NCBI GenBank assembly: GCA_016716475.1
Contig: JADJWG010000001.1
Location: 1,426,001 to 1,490,000 of the forward strand
Length of the DNA: 64,000 nt
DNA from: Phycisphaerales bacterium
GTDB taxonomy: Bacteria; Planctomycetota; Phycisphaerae; UBA1845; Fen-1342
Reading direction: 5' to 3'
The notes beneath the pieces were generated by a model. It saw only the letters and a list, made by a program, of their open reading frames with translations, had not been told where the DNA came from and searched no databases. Of this stretch, positions 17,526-26,198 are shown one piece after another (positions within the stretch are counted from its first letter, which is position 1; every line of letters starts with the position of its first letter). A program made the translations under genes and the position numbers.

Positions 17526-18407
17526 ATGTTCACGCGTATGGTCTGGGTCTTCGCAGGATTATTCCTCCTGAATGCGGGTTGCACCACGGCGATCCGCGCG
17601 ACCGCTGATTTCGAACAGCACGTCCCTTGGGCGCCCTACCAGCAAGTCGTCGTGTCCAGTCACAATGGCGCCATCGACGTTCGCATTGGCGACCGTAAGG
17701 ATGTCCGTATTTCCGGGACCAAGCAGGTCAGCGGTCCAACACTTTCGGCCGCCACCGCCGACCTTGAGCGCGTCGTGATCCACACGGCGGCCGCCAGTGA
17801 CGAACCGGGCACGCTGAGGGTGGAGCTGCGCTTTCCTCCCGAACTAGCGAGTCGCGGGGTCGGCGCGCAACTCAAGATCGAAGTGCCGGTCCCCTGTGCC
17901 GCCCGCGTGACTACCGGGAATGGACCCATCACGGTTCGCGGGCTCGTCGGGTCCGTGTACCTCGACACGAGTAACGGTGCCATCGTGGCCACGGCGATTG
18001 ACGGGCCGCTGACAGCCGCCACCTCAAACGGCGGCATCGTGCTGGAAGGCGTGACCGAAGGCGCCGAGGCGCGCACGAGCAACGGGAACATCCGGGCGCG
18101 AAAGATTCGCGGGCCCGTGGCATTGGCGACGACCAATGGCAGTATTGATTTCGGCGCCGACACGGCCAGCACGGGGAGCATCGCGCTGCACACCACCAAC
18201 GGTGGTATCCGGGCCGCGCTGCCGGTTGGTTTTGCCGCTGATTTCGATTTGCAGACAAGCAACGGCAGCGTCGACGTGCGCATTGCGGGCGCCACGATGG
18301 AGGAAGCAGCGCGCCGCCGAATGGCTCTGCGTGGCAAGCTTAACGGCGGCGGGGTACCGGTGCTGATGCGCTCGTCCAACGGTTCGATCTTGGTGACGGA
18401 ACGCTGA
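17526..18407 (+). CDS. DUF4097-type beta-helical lipoprotein
   Basis: A 293-residue lipoprotein (lipobox LLNAGC, Cys19) with repeated T/S-SNG-x-I units (TSNGAIVATAI, TSNGGIVLEGV, TSNGNIRARKI, TTNGSIDFGAD and so on), the hallmark of DUF4097 adhesin-like parallel beta-helix domains. An AAGGAG box precedes the ATG at 17526. It is followed after 11 bases by zinc-ribbon membrane paralog B, so the two are probably co-transcribed. DUF4097 proteins often accompany membrane-stress or PspC-like proteins; a role in envelope sensing is only a guess here. Confidence 0.82.
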   Translation: MFTRMVWVFAGLFLLNAGCTTAIRATADFEQHVPWAPYQQVVVSSHNGAIDVRIGDRKDVRISGTKQVSGPTLSAATADLERVVIHTAAASDEPGTLRVELRFPPELASRGVGAQLKIEVPVPCAARVTTGNGPITVRGLVGSVYLDTSNGAIVATAIDGPLTAATSNGGIVLEGVTEGAEARTSNGNIRARKIRGPVALATTNGSIDFGADTASTGSIALHTTNGGIRAALPVGFAADFDLQTSNGSVDVRIAGATMEEAARRRMALRGKLNGGGVPVLMRSSNGSILVTER

Positions 18408-18418
18408 GGGGACAACGT

Positions 18419-19831
18419 ATGGCGGATGCTGAGAACCGCGCGGGCCGCGCCGGACGCCCGACGCCGCTGTGGTGGTTGCTGGTCAGCCCGCTGGTCAACC
18501 TTTTCCGGCCGCGCGCTGCGGCCCGGGCGGTGTTGGCGACACCCACACCGGCACTGGTGGCCTTCTACCTGGTCACGGTCCCGACACTGATCGCGTCGGC
18601 CGGCTTTGCCGCTCTCGTCGCGCCGCGCATCATCGACCTGTATTGGGACTTCTCGAGTGCGCGTGTGCTGGAGATGTTCACGATCGATGGACCGCTGGCC
18701 GTGCTGGCCGCAACCCATGTAAACGGTGCTGTTACCGCTCTGCACCTGGTTCTGGCGCTGGCATTAGGCGCCGCGCTGGCCGCCACATTCGCTTTCGCGT
18801 GGCTGCACCAGCCGTTGTTGCATAGTCGTGGTCCCATGCTACCCACCTGGCGCCGCGCCGTGGCACTCGCAACCGTGTGCGCGTGGCCCGCCAGCGTGCT
18901 GCTGCTGCTATTGCCGGTGGGCTTGCTCGTACTTCTTCTGCCGCTTGCCTACCTGAACCAAGAATTCCCCCGGTTCTTCTTCGATCCGGGGATCTGCCTG
19001 CCTTTTCTGCTGGCCGTCTTCGGAGTGGTATTCCTCGTCTGGACCCGCCGGGCCACCACCGCCGCCGCACCGCCGCCCCCGGATCTGTCCGACTTGCCGC
19101 CGCGCTGTGAGGGCTGCGGCTATCAATTGTACAACCCCAATCTTGACGCACTCTGCACCGAGTGCGGTCGGCTGATTCGCACCTCGCTGGTTGCGACCGA
19201 GGTGCGCCCCGGGCTGGTGCATTTCGGTGTGACAGCTTCCGCGGCAACCCGCCTGGGTCTGCGAACGTGGTGGCGCCTGTTGCGGCCGATTGTCATTTCG
19301 CCGCAGCGCTTTTACGCGCGGCTGCCGCTGCGGACCGGCGACGACGCAGCCGAGCGTTTTGCCCGCTGGACGTATCCGCTGCTCTGGCTGCACGGCGCCG
19401 GCTGGCTGGGCCTCGCGACGCTGATCGCGGTGGTTAATGAAGGCGGCTTGCCCAATACAAGCGATATTCCCACGTTCATTGCAGTGTTCTTGACGGCGCT
19501 AACCATCCTCACGCTGCTGGCTTGGCTACTGCACCGTACGCTGGGCGCACTGATCTTTACGGCCTGGCACCTCGCCAGGGCTCTGCCCGATGCCCGCTGG
19601 CTGGCGCGCTGCATGGCGTACGAGACCGCCTGGCTGCATGTCTGGCCTCTGATGGTCGGCCCCGGCCTGCTTTTACTGGTGGTGTTCGGCGACCCATTGG
19701 AGGCCAGCGGACTGATCCCCTTCGAGTTCCTGCTGCTTGCGAACTTCGGGGGACTGTCGCTGCTGTGGCTGGCGGGTGCAACGTTGCGGTACGAGCGGAT
19801 TCGACAGGCGATTCGGTGGAGCAACTATTGA
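18419..19831 (+). CDS. Zinc-ribbon multi-pass membrane protein, paralog B
   Basis: A 470-residue paralog of the protein at 12620-14038. Both begin with a short basic stretch and a VSPLVNLF / LSPVVDLC motif, carry membrane segments, then a zinc ribbon at about residue 230 (CEGCGYQLYNPNLDALCTECG), the motifs FYARLPLR / FYGQLPLR, YETAW / YETVW, and end in RIRQAIRWSN / LIRRAIRWGN. A GAGGGG box precedes the ATG. It follows the DUF4097 lipoprotein after 11 bases. The function is unknown; the shared architecture suggests a membrane protein whose cytoplasmic zinc ribbon binds a partner. Confidence 0.75.
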   Translation: MADAENRAGRAGRPTPLWWLLVSPLVNLFRPRAAARAVLATPTPALVAFYLVTVPTLIASAGFAALVAPRIIDLYWDFSSARVLEMFTIDGPLAVLAATHVNGAVTALHLVLALALGAALAATFAFAWLHQPLLHSRGPMLPTWRRAVALATVCAWPASVLLLLLPVGLLVLLLPLAYLNQEFPRFFFDPGICLPFLLAVFGVVFLVWTRRATTAAAPPPPDLSDLPPRCEGCGYQLYNPNLDALCTECGRLIRTSLVATEVRPGLVHFGVTASAATRLGLRTWWRLLRPIVISPQRFYARLPLRTGDDAAERFARWTYPLLWLHGAGWLGLATLIAVVNEGGLPNTSDIPTFIAVFLTALTILTLLAWLLHRTLGALIFTAWHLARALPDARWLARCMAYETAWLHVWPLMVGPGLLLLVVFGDPLEASGLIPFEFLLLANFGGLSLLWLAGATLRYERIRQAIRWSNY

Positions 19832-19912
19832 GTTCGGTCCACGCTTGCTGCGGGGACAGGGGAACTCGGCCCGCGCACCACATGTTCCAACTACGACCAA
19901 AGTGCTGCATGC

Positions 19913-19941
19913 TTGACACAAAGGTCCGAATGTCGTAGATT
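19913..19941 (+). promoter_or_regulatory. Promoter of the multiheme cytochrome gene
   Basis: A perfect TTGACA at 19913-19918 and TAGATT at 19936-19941 are spaced by 17 bases. Transcription would begin near 19948, leaving a leader of about 100 bases before the ATG at 20047. Confidence 0.55.
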
Positions 19942-20046
19942 CCGTGGAACTCCGCGGTGGGTGCGGGGCTTGACTTGGTGCTCCCGCGTGCGGGATTACT
20001 GCGCAATTCGTGTGGATCGTGACGCGGGGGCTGCAGGGAGTGATGC

Positions 20047-21654
20047 ATGCCGGCCGCCGAAGCCATGCCCAGCACCGTCCGCGCCGGGGTGCGCAAGCTC
20101 CTGTCGCTTTGCAACAATGTCGTCAGTCTATTCGGGCTGTTCATCGTCGCTTTGTCGGCCACCACGCTGGTGGCGTTCGCCCTGCTGGCGCTAACCTCGG
20201 GAACTGCGAACCCCTACCTCAACGTGATCGGTTACCTCGTGGTGCCGGGCGTGTTCCTGTTCGGCCTGGTGATCGTGCCGATCGGGGCCCTGTGGAAGCA
20301 ATACCGGGTGCACCGCGCCCAGGGCCAGCCGTTGCCGCGCCACCTGCACCTTGATCTCACCGACCGGCCGACTCTCGGCGCGCTGCTGGTCTTCATGCTG
20401 CTGACGTTCTTCGTGGTGCTGCCGCTGATTGTCGGCTCCAATTACCAGGCCTACCGCTATTCCGAAACCACGGCCTTCTGCGCGACGGCTTGCCACACCG
20501 TCATGGAGCCGCAGGGGACGGCCCATGCGACTTCCCCCCACGCACGCGTGACTTGCGCCGAGTGTCACATCGGCGAAGGCGCCGGTTGGTTCGTCAAGTC
20601 CAAGCTTTCCGGCGCGCGGCAGGTCTTTGCGGTTGCGTTCGACACGTTTTCGCGACCGATTCCACCGGCGATCACGGAACTGCGACCCGCCCGTGACACC
20701 TGTGAACACTGCCACTGGCCGGATAAATTCCACGGCTCCAAATTGAAGGAGGTTGTCCACTTCGCACCGGATGAGCAGAACACGCGGCGGGCGGTGCGCA
20801 TGCTGCTGAAGATCGGCGGTGCGGACGAATCGATCGGCCGCGTCGAAGGCATTCACATGCACATGATGGTCGCGGGGCGTATCGATTACGTCGCTCTCGA
20901 TGAGCACCTGCAGGAAATCCCCTGGGTGCGGCACGTGACCGCGGACGGCGCCGAGACGATCTACCGATCTGACGGGCTGGCGCATACGGCGCCGCCGCCG
21001 ACCGGCATCGCCCGCACGATCGACTGCATGGACTGCCACAATCGCGGCGCGCATCATTTCCGCCCACCCGTTTCGGCTGTGGACCTGCAACTCGAGGCCG
21101 GCCGGATCGACGCGACACTGCCCTACATCAAGCGCGAAGCAGTGGCGGCGTTGGTGGGGGACTACCCGGACGTCGCGACAGCGGAGGCGGAGATCGGGCG
21201 GCGGCTCACGGCGTTCTACGAGGAGCACTACCCGGAACTGCTCACAACACGGGCGGAGGCCGTGGCACAGGCGATCGCGGCAACCCGGGACGCCTACCGA
21301 CGCAACTTCTTCCCGGCGATGAAGGTGGATTGGCGCACCTACCCGGAGAACGTGGGTCACATGTTCTCAGCGGGCTGTTTCCGCTGTCATGACGGGCGGC
21401 ATGTCGACGCCGTGGGGCGAGCGATTTCTTCCGACTGCATCACCTGCCACACTTTCCTGAACCCGGTACCGGATCAGCCGGGACTCTTGCTCGAAGGCGC
21501 CTTCCAGCACTCGATGAGTCTGGAAATGCACCAGAATCTGCGCTGCGAGCAGTGCCACCTGGGGGGGCCACTGCTGCTGTGCCGCGACTGTCACTCTTCG
21601 TTACGCGGACTTGACGCGTGGTATGACGAAGGTCGCCTGCGCCCAACACACTGA
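20047..21654 (+). CDS. NapC/NirT-type membrane multiheme cytochrome c (eight heme motifs)
   Basis: Membrane-anchored electron carrier that probably takes electrons from the quinone pool to periplasmic or extracellular acceptors. The 535 residues hold three N-terminal membrane segments (about 25-50, 58-82, 112-134) and then a periplasmic domain with eight heme-binding sites: CATACH at 145-150, and CxxCH at 170, 219, 327, 444, 464, 500 and 512. The first is CX3CH rather than CXXCH. NrfH/NapC proteins have one anchor and four to five hemes, so this is a larger type, resembling ImcH-like cytochromes of metal reducers. An AGGGAG box precedes the start. No reductase gene is adjacent. Confidence 0.87.
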   Translation: MPAAEAMPSTVRAGVRKLLSLCNNVVSLFGLFIVALSATTLVAFALLALTSGTANPYLNVIGYLVVPGVFLFGLVIVPIGALWKQYRVHRAQGQPLPRHLHLDLTDRPTLGALLVFMLLTFFVVLPLIVGSNYQAYRYSETTAFCATACHTVMEPQGTAHATSPHARVTCAECHIGEGAGWFVKSKLSGARQVFAVAFDTFSRPIPPAITELRPARDTCEHCHWPDKFHGSKLKEVVHFAPDEQNTRRAVRMLLKIGGADESIGRVEGIHMHMMVAGRIDYVALDEHLQEIPWVRHVTADGAETIYRSDGLAHTAPPPTGIARTIDCMDCHNRGAHHFRPPVSAVDLQLEAGRIDATLPYIKREAVAALVGDYPDVATAEAEIGRRLTAFYEEHYPELLTTRAEAVAQAIAATRDAYRRNFFPAMKVDWRTYPENVGHMFSAGCFRCHDGRHVDAVGRAISSDCITCHTFLNPVPDQPGLLLEGAFQHSMSLEMHQNLRCEQCHLGGPLLLCRDCHSSLRGLDAWYDEGRLRPTH

Positions 21655-21680
21655 GCGCCGGACCGCGGTCAGGACGTGCG

Positions 21681-21998
21681 TCATTCATCCGGCAAACAGA
21701 AATAGACCGCCCGCCAGCCGGCTTGCAGTGCCGTTTCGTGCTCGACTTCAGCGGGCAACAGGAGTGTGTCGCCGCGGCCGCAGGTCCGGGGGCAACCGGC
21801 GATCGTCACCCGCATGCAACCGGCGAGCACACAACACCATTGTGCGCCGTGCCGATGCGGGGGGATCACCACGTCACGGTCGGCCTGCATGAAAAGCGTG
21901 ACGATGCCGGCACCGACGAGTTGCCAGCCGCGCAGGCCCGCCACGGCGGTGTCCACCGGCGGCAGCGCTCGTACAAAATCCGGAAAGGCGGCGTCCAT
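21681..21998 (-). CDS. Cupin-domain protein
   Basis: A small single-domain cupin of 105 residues. The metal-binding motif is recognisable as PPHRHGAQWCCVLAG (first cupin motif, with two histidines and a downstream region in place of the usual glutamate) and GDTLLLPAEVEHE (second motif). The ATG at 21998 is preferred to the GTG at 22001. It ends a three-gene minus-strand run with the DUF35 and thiolase-fold genes, so it may be a metal-dependent or sensory accessory of that pathway. Its reaction cannot be told. Confidence 0.75.
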   Translation of the reverse strand: MDAAFPDFVRALPPVDTAVAGLRGWQLVGAGIVTLFMQADRDVVIPPHRHGAQWCCVLAGCMRVTIAGCPRTCGRGDTLLLPAEVEHETALQAGWRAVYFCLPDE

Positions 21999-22010
21999 CA
22001 CTGGGGCCTG

Positions 22011-22484
22011 TTATGCCGGTATCCAGGCGAGGTCGAGGATCGTGTTCGTGGGCCGCTGCGTGTTGAAGACCGCCCGAACCGGCAGGCCGATCTCCGGTCG
22101 GCCCTCCTTGAGCCAACTCATTAACCTGGTGCAGACGCCGTCCAGTTCCACGCTGATCAGCGGGGTCTCGGGTGGCAGGCGGAATAGCTCGCCGGGGTAC
22201 AGGACGATACTCCAGGTATAGATCCGACCGACAGTCGGCGCTGCGATCCACTCCATCTCATGCCAGCAGTCGGGACACTCGCATCGCGGCGGCAGCCACA
22301 GGCGCTGCTCCATGCACTGCGTGTTCGGGCAGCGCGTCGCGAGCAGTTGCCCCTGTTGCAGGCCCCGGAAGAACCGACCCCAGCCACCGTACGTGTGGAA
22401 GTGCTCCCAGGTCTTGGGATTCCGGACACCCAGCGGCTCCTCGTTCCAAACTTTCAATTGCGTGGTGGGCCAGTCGATCGCCAT
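22011..22484 (-). CDS. DUF35 OB-fold / zinc-ribbon acyl-CoA-associated protein
   Basis: A 157-residue DUF35 protein: an N-terminal helix, a rubredoxin-like zinc ribbon (CPNTQC ... CECPDC, about residues 50-72), then an OB fold (GRIYTWSIV and so on). DUF35 proteins act as obligatory partners of thiolase-fold enzymes, for example in BbsAB-type and archaeal acetoacetyl-CoA thiolase / HMG-CoA synthase complexes, where they bridge CoA binding. The ATG at 22484 has an AAGGAAGG box. The thiolase-fold gene ends 53 bases upstream, so a heteromeric complex is likely. Confidence 0.83.
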   Translation of the reverse strand: MAIDWPTTQLKVWNEEPLGVRNPKTWEHFHTYGGWGRFFRGLQQGQLLATRCPNTQCMEQRLWLPPRCECPDCWHEMEWIAAPTVGRIYTWSIVLYPGELFRLPPETPLISVELDGVCTRLMSWLKEGRPEIGLPVRAVFNTQRPTNTILDLAWIPA

Positions 22485-22537
22485 CGCCGCCTTCCTTTCT
22501 CGCTTCCGCTGGTCATCACGCGGAGTCGCCCGCCGTG

Positions 22538-23908
22538 CTACGGTTGCTCCAGGATTGCACATGTCACGTGGCTACCGGTCCCCGCATGGCTGATCGCACA
22601 GCCACGTTGCGGGTTCTTGACCTGCAAACTGCGCCAGTCCGCAGGCCGGGATTTGCCGTAACGCTCCCACAGCTGTGGGGTGCCGTGGAACCGGTCGTAT
22701 TTCCCCTGAAGCTGCCAGAGCAGCTCGACCAGTTGAAAAATCCCGGTCGCACCGACGGCGTGCATCGTGCCGATCAGTCCACCCGAGAGGTTGGTCGGCA
22801 GCCGCCCCTCGAAATAGGCATCCCCGGACTCGATGAACTCGCGCCCGCGCCCGTAGGGCCGCAAGCCAATGTCCTCGTACGTCTGCACATCGCTGATCGT
22901 GAAGGCATCGTGGGTTTCGAGCAGGTCGAAATCACGCAGCGGGTCGCGGATGCCGGCCATGTGATAGGCGAGGTAGGCCGCCATGCGTGCTGCGAGGAAC
23001 GAGCTGAACCCGGGCCACGCGTCACGCCGTCCCGTCAAGAAGTCGCGATAAGTCTCCTCGCTCTCGTGCGGCAGGAGCAGGATCGGCATATTGCGGCGGT
23101 CGGCGGTACGCAGAGTGTGTGTACCGCCGCAAATCGCACTGAGCCGAATCGGATGTGGGGTAAGACGGTAGGCCGTTTTCTCGTCGGCCAGCAGGAGTAC
23201 GGCCGCCCCGACACTCATCACGCAGCATTCCAGAAAGGAGAGTGGGTGGGACACCATGCCATTGTCGAGGATGTCCTGCACGGTGTAATGGCCGGGGTTC
23301 TGCGAGAACGGCGAACAGCGGGCGTACTCGTGATTCTTGCAGGCAATCTTCGCCAGTGTCTCGCGAGAAACACCGTTCTCGTATTGGTAGCGCTGCGCCA
23401 TCAGGGCGTAGTAGCTGGCATACATCCAGCCCAGCTCGCTCTCAAAGTCCTTGCACGCCGCACTGGCGATGTAGCTGTTGCCCACCTTGGTCGACACCTC
23501 GTCCATGCGCTCCCACCCGACCACGGGTACACAATCCGCGTAACCTGAGGCGATGGCCTGCGCCGCCGCCAGCACAGCGGACCCCCCCGTCGCCCCGCCG
23601 GTCTTCACCTCGATGTTGCCGAGCGGATCAAAACCCAGATAGTCGTGTACCTTGGCAGCCGCCAGCAGTTGATCTCCGAAGTGATCCGCAAACTGGGAAT
23701 AGACGACCCAATTCACACTGCGGCGTACATCCTCGGGAGATACCTTGAGGTCGTTCTCCTCGACGGCCATCCGCAGCGCCTCGGTGCAGAGCTGGCAGGT
23801 ATTCTTCTCAGGGTATTTTTTGCGGAAGTCCGTCAGCCCCCCCGCCACGAGGAAAACGGGCCGTTCAAACCGCGGAATGCGCAAGTTGCCCGGGCCGAAC
23901 TTGATCAT
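22538..23908 (-). CDS. SCP2-type thiolase-fold protein lacking the nucleophilic cysteine
   Basis: A 456-residue thiolase-superfamily protein. Late motifs are well kept: KNHEYARCSPFSQ, ETHDAFTISDVQTYEDIGL, the NLSGGLIGTMHAVGATGIFQ histidine loop and GTGSHVTCAIL near the end. The segment that in SCP2 thiolases reads NCATGS is GGATGG here (residues 104-109), so the acyl-accepting cysteine is replaced by Gly105. It may therefore catalyse a different CoA chemistry, or act as a binding or lyase-like subunit with the DUF35 protein encoded next to it. AAAGGTG precedes the ATG. Divergent from the acyl-CoA synthetase gene. Confidence 0.83.
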   Translation of the reverse strand: MIKFGPGNLRIPRFERPVFLVAGGLTDFRKKYPEKNTCQLCTEALRMAVEENDLKVSPEDVRRSVNWVVYSQFADHFGDQLLAAAKVHDYLGFDPLGNIEVKTGGATGGSAVLAAAQAIASGYADCVPVVGWERMDEVSTKVGNSYIASAACKDFESELGWMYASYYALMAQRYQYENGVSRETLAKIACKNHEYARCSPFSQNPGHYTVQDILDNGMVSHPLSFLECCVMSVGAAVLLLADEKTAYRLTPHPIRLSAICGGTHTLRTADRRNMPILLLPHESEETYRDFLTGRRDAWPGFSSFLAARMAAYLAYHMAGIRDPLRDFDLLETHDAFTISDVQTYEDIGLRPYGRGREFIESGDAYFEGRLPTNLSGGLIGTMHAVGATGIFQLVELLWQLQGKYDRFHGTPQLWERYGKSRPADWRSLQVKNPQRGCAISHAGTGSHVTCAILEQP

Positions 23909-24251
23909 CGCACACCTTTCGCATGAGGGTGAACAAGCCCGGCCGGATGCCGGGTGAGCAGGGGTTGCGACCGCGGGTAGGCAACGGTCGGACGACGACA
24001 GGCCTTCGGACGGAGCGTTGTGACATGATCTGTCTGCTGAGAAGCTTCAAAGTGAGTCTACCGGGTGCCTGGCATGGGGTAAAGCATTCGAAGGCGCGCA
24101 GTTTCAGTGCTGCAACGGGATACAGCGTGGCAACCCATGGAAGTTCATCCTTCCTGCAACCGGATTCAGCATTCACCACAGCAGGCCTGTTGCTGGGTGC
24201 CTGTGGCGTACGATACGCTGCGGTACAACACTTCTCATTGCGAGGGCGCAG
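23909..24251. other. Intergenic region between divergent thiolase and acyl-CoA synthetase genes
   Basis: This 343-base stretch should hold the promoters of both divergent transcription units. I see a GAGGGCG ribosome-binding site just before 24252 but no convincing paired -35/-10 boxes on either strand. The open reading frames in it lack recognisable content. Confidence 0.5.
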
Positions 24252-26198
24252 ATGAATTCCACCGCCTATGACCGGATGTACCGGGAGTCCCTCGACAATC
24301 CGACCGCGTTCTGGGGTCGTGCCGCCGAGGAGATCCATTGGTTCAAAGCCCCGCAATGCGTGCTGGACGACCGTCGGCCGCCCTTTTACCGCTGGTTTGT
24401 CGGGGGGGAACTCAACACCTGCTACAACGCGATCGACCGGCACATTGAAGCCGGCCGCGGCGCGCAACCCGCGGTGATCTACGACAGTCCGGTGACCGGC
24501 ACGGTGCAAGTGCTCACGTATCGTGAATTGCGCGACCGGGTGGCGCGGTTTGCGGGTGTCTTGCGGAGACACGGCGTGAGCGCGGGTGATCGTGTGATCG
24601 TGTACATGCCGATGATCCCGGAAACACTATGCGCCATGCTGGCCTGCGCGCGGCTCGGCGCAATTCACTCGGTAGTCTTCGGGGGCTTTGCACCGCAGGA
24701 ACTGGCCAAACGTATCGAGGATGCCCGGCCCAAGCTGATCCTGAGTGCCTCGTGTGGCATCGAGGGCAAGAAGGTCATCGCGTACAAGCCACTGCTCGAC
24801 GAGGCGCTGCGCATCTCTGCGCACCAACCCCACAAGTGCATCGTGTACCAGCGGCCACAGATGCACGCCGAGCTGGTGCCGGGTCGTGACCTGGATTGGA
24901 GCGAAGAGGTGGCCACGGCCGAGCCGGCGGCCTGCGTGCCGGTGGCCGCGACCGATCCGCTCTACATTCTGTACACCTCCGGCACGACGGGCATTCCCAA
25001 GGGCGTCGTACGCGACAACGGCGGGCATGCCGTGGCGCTGCAATGGACGATGCATGCCATCTACGACATGCGGCCGGGCGAAGTCTACTGGGCCGCTTCC
25101 GACCTCGGATGGGTCGTGGGACATTCCTACATCGTCTACGGTCCGCTGCTGTATGGTTGCACGACTGTGCTGTACGAAGGCAAGCCGGTGGGTACCCCCG
25201 ACCCCGGTGCGTTCTGGCGCGTGATCGCTCAGCACGGGGTAAGAGCACTTTTCGCGGCACCGACTGCGCTGCGCGCCATCAAGCGGGAAGATCCCGAATG
25301 TCTGCACCGGGCGCGCTATGACCTGCGGGGGTTCCGGGCCCTGTTCCTCGCGGGCGAGCGCTGCGATCCCGACACACTGCAGTGGGCCGAGCAGCACCTG
25401 CGCGTGCGGGTCGTGGACCACTGGTGGCAGACAGAAACGGGCTGGGCGATCGCCGCCAACTGTCTCGGGCTGGCGCCACTGCCGATCAAGCCAGGTTCAC
25501 CGACGCGTCCGACACCGGGCTACGACGTGCGGGTGCTGGATGAGTGCGGCGCAGCACTGCCGGCCGGGAAGCTGGGCAGCATCGTGGTGCGTCTGCCGTT
25601 GCCGCCGGGTTGTCTGCCAACGTTGTGGCAGAACGATGCGGGCTTCGTGGATTCCTACCTCGCCGCCTATCCGGGTTACTACCTCACGGGCGATGCGGGG
25701 TTGATCGACGAGGACGGGTACGTGTACATCATGGCCCGCACGGATGACATCATCAACGTGGCGGGCCATCGCCTGTCCACGGGGGGCATGGAGGAAGTCC
25801 TCGCAGCACATCCGAACGTTGCGGAATGCGCGGTCATCGGTGTGCAGGACGAGCTCAAAGGTGAGCTTCCGCTGGGTTTCGTCGTGCTCAAGGCGGGCGT
25901 CGAGCGTCCGGCGGCGGAGCTGGAACGCGAACTCGTGCAGATGGTCCGCGATCGGATCGGGGCGGTGGCCTCGTTCAAGCTCGTGACCATTGTGCCGCGA
26001 CTGCCCAAAACCCGATCGGGCAAGGTGCTGCGTGGTACGATGAAGCGCATCGCCGACGGACAGCCGTATCAGACCCCGGCGACAATCGACGATTTGTCCG
26101 TGCTCGACGAGGTTCGGACGGCCTTGCGGGGGCTCGGCTTCGCGGGCGCTTCGGGCGGATCGCGGAGCCAGCTTTCCCCCAACCCTCCTGGCGCGTGA
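24252..26198 (+). CDS. prpE: Propionyl-CoA synthetase-like acyl-CoA ligase
   Basis: AMP-forming acyl-CoA ligase of 648 residues. The adenylation signature YTSGTTGIPKGVVRDNGGHA (near residue 240) with its VVRDNGGHAVALQW extension is typical of propionyl-CoA synthetase (PrpE) as opposed to acetyl-CoA synthetase. The WWQTETGW motif, the hinge region YIMARTDDIINVAGHRLSTGGMEE, and the acetylatable lysine loop TRSGKVLRGTM near the C-terminus are all intact. Divergent from the thiolase-fold / DUF35 / cupin genes, which suggests it activates the acid whose CoA ester they handle; propionate or a short-chain relative is inferred. Confidence 0.88.
   Translation: MNSTAYDRMYRESLDNPTAFWGRAAEEIHWFKAPQCVLDDRRPPFYRWFVGGELNTCYNAIDRHIEAGRGAQPAVIYDSPVTGTVQVLTYRELRDRVARFAGVLRRHGVSAGDRVIVYMPMIPETLCAMLACARLGAIHSVVFGGFAPQELAKRIEDARPKLILSASCGIEGKKVIAYKPLLDEALRISAHQPHKCIVYQRPQMHAELVPGRDLDWSEEVATAEPAACVPVAATDPLYILYTSGTTGIPKGVVRDNGGHAVALQWTMHAIYDMRPGEVYWAASDLGWVVGHSYIVYGPLLYGCTTVLYEGKPVGTPDPGAFWRVIAQHGVRALFAAPTALRAIKREDPECLHRARYDLRGFRALFLAGERCDPDTLQWAEQHLRVRVVDHWWQTETGWAIAANCLGLAPLPIKPGSPTRPTPGYDVRVLDECGAALPAGKLGSIVVRLPLPPGCLPTLWQNDAGFVDSYLAAYPGYYLTGDAGLIDEDGYVYIMARTDDIINVAGHRLSTGGMEEVLAAHPNVAECAVIGVQDELKGELPLGFVVLKAGVERPAAELERELVQMVRDRIGAVASFKLVTIVPRLPKTRSGKVLRGTMKRIADGQPYQTPATIDDLSVLDEVRTALRGLGFAGASGGSRSQLSPNPPGA

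Noticed and set aside
23923..24255. 110-codon plus-strand open frame before prpE
   Set aside because: No ribosome-binding site, no family, and it runs into the prpE start; treated as intergenic.
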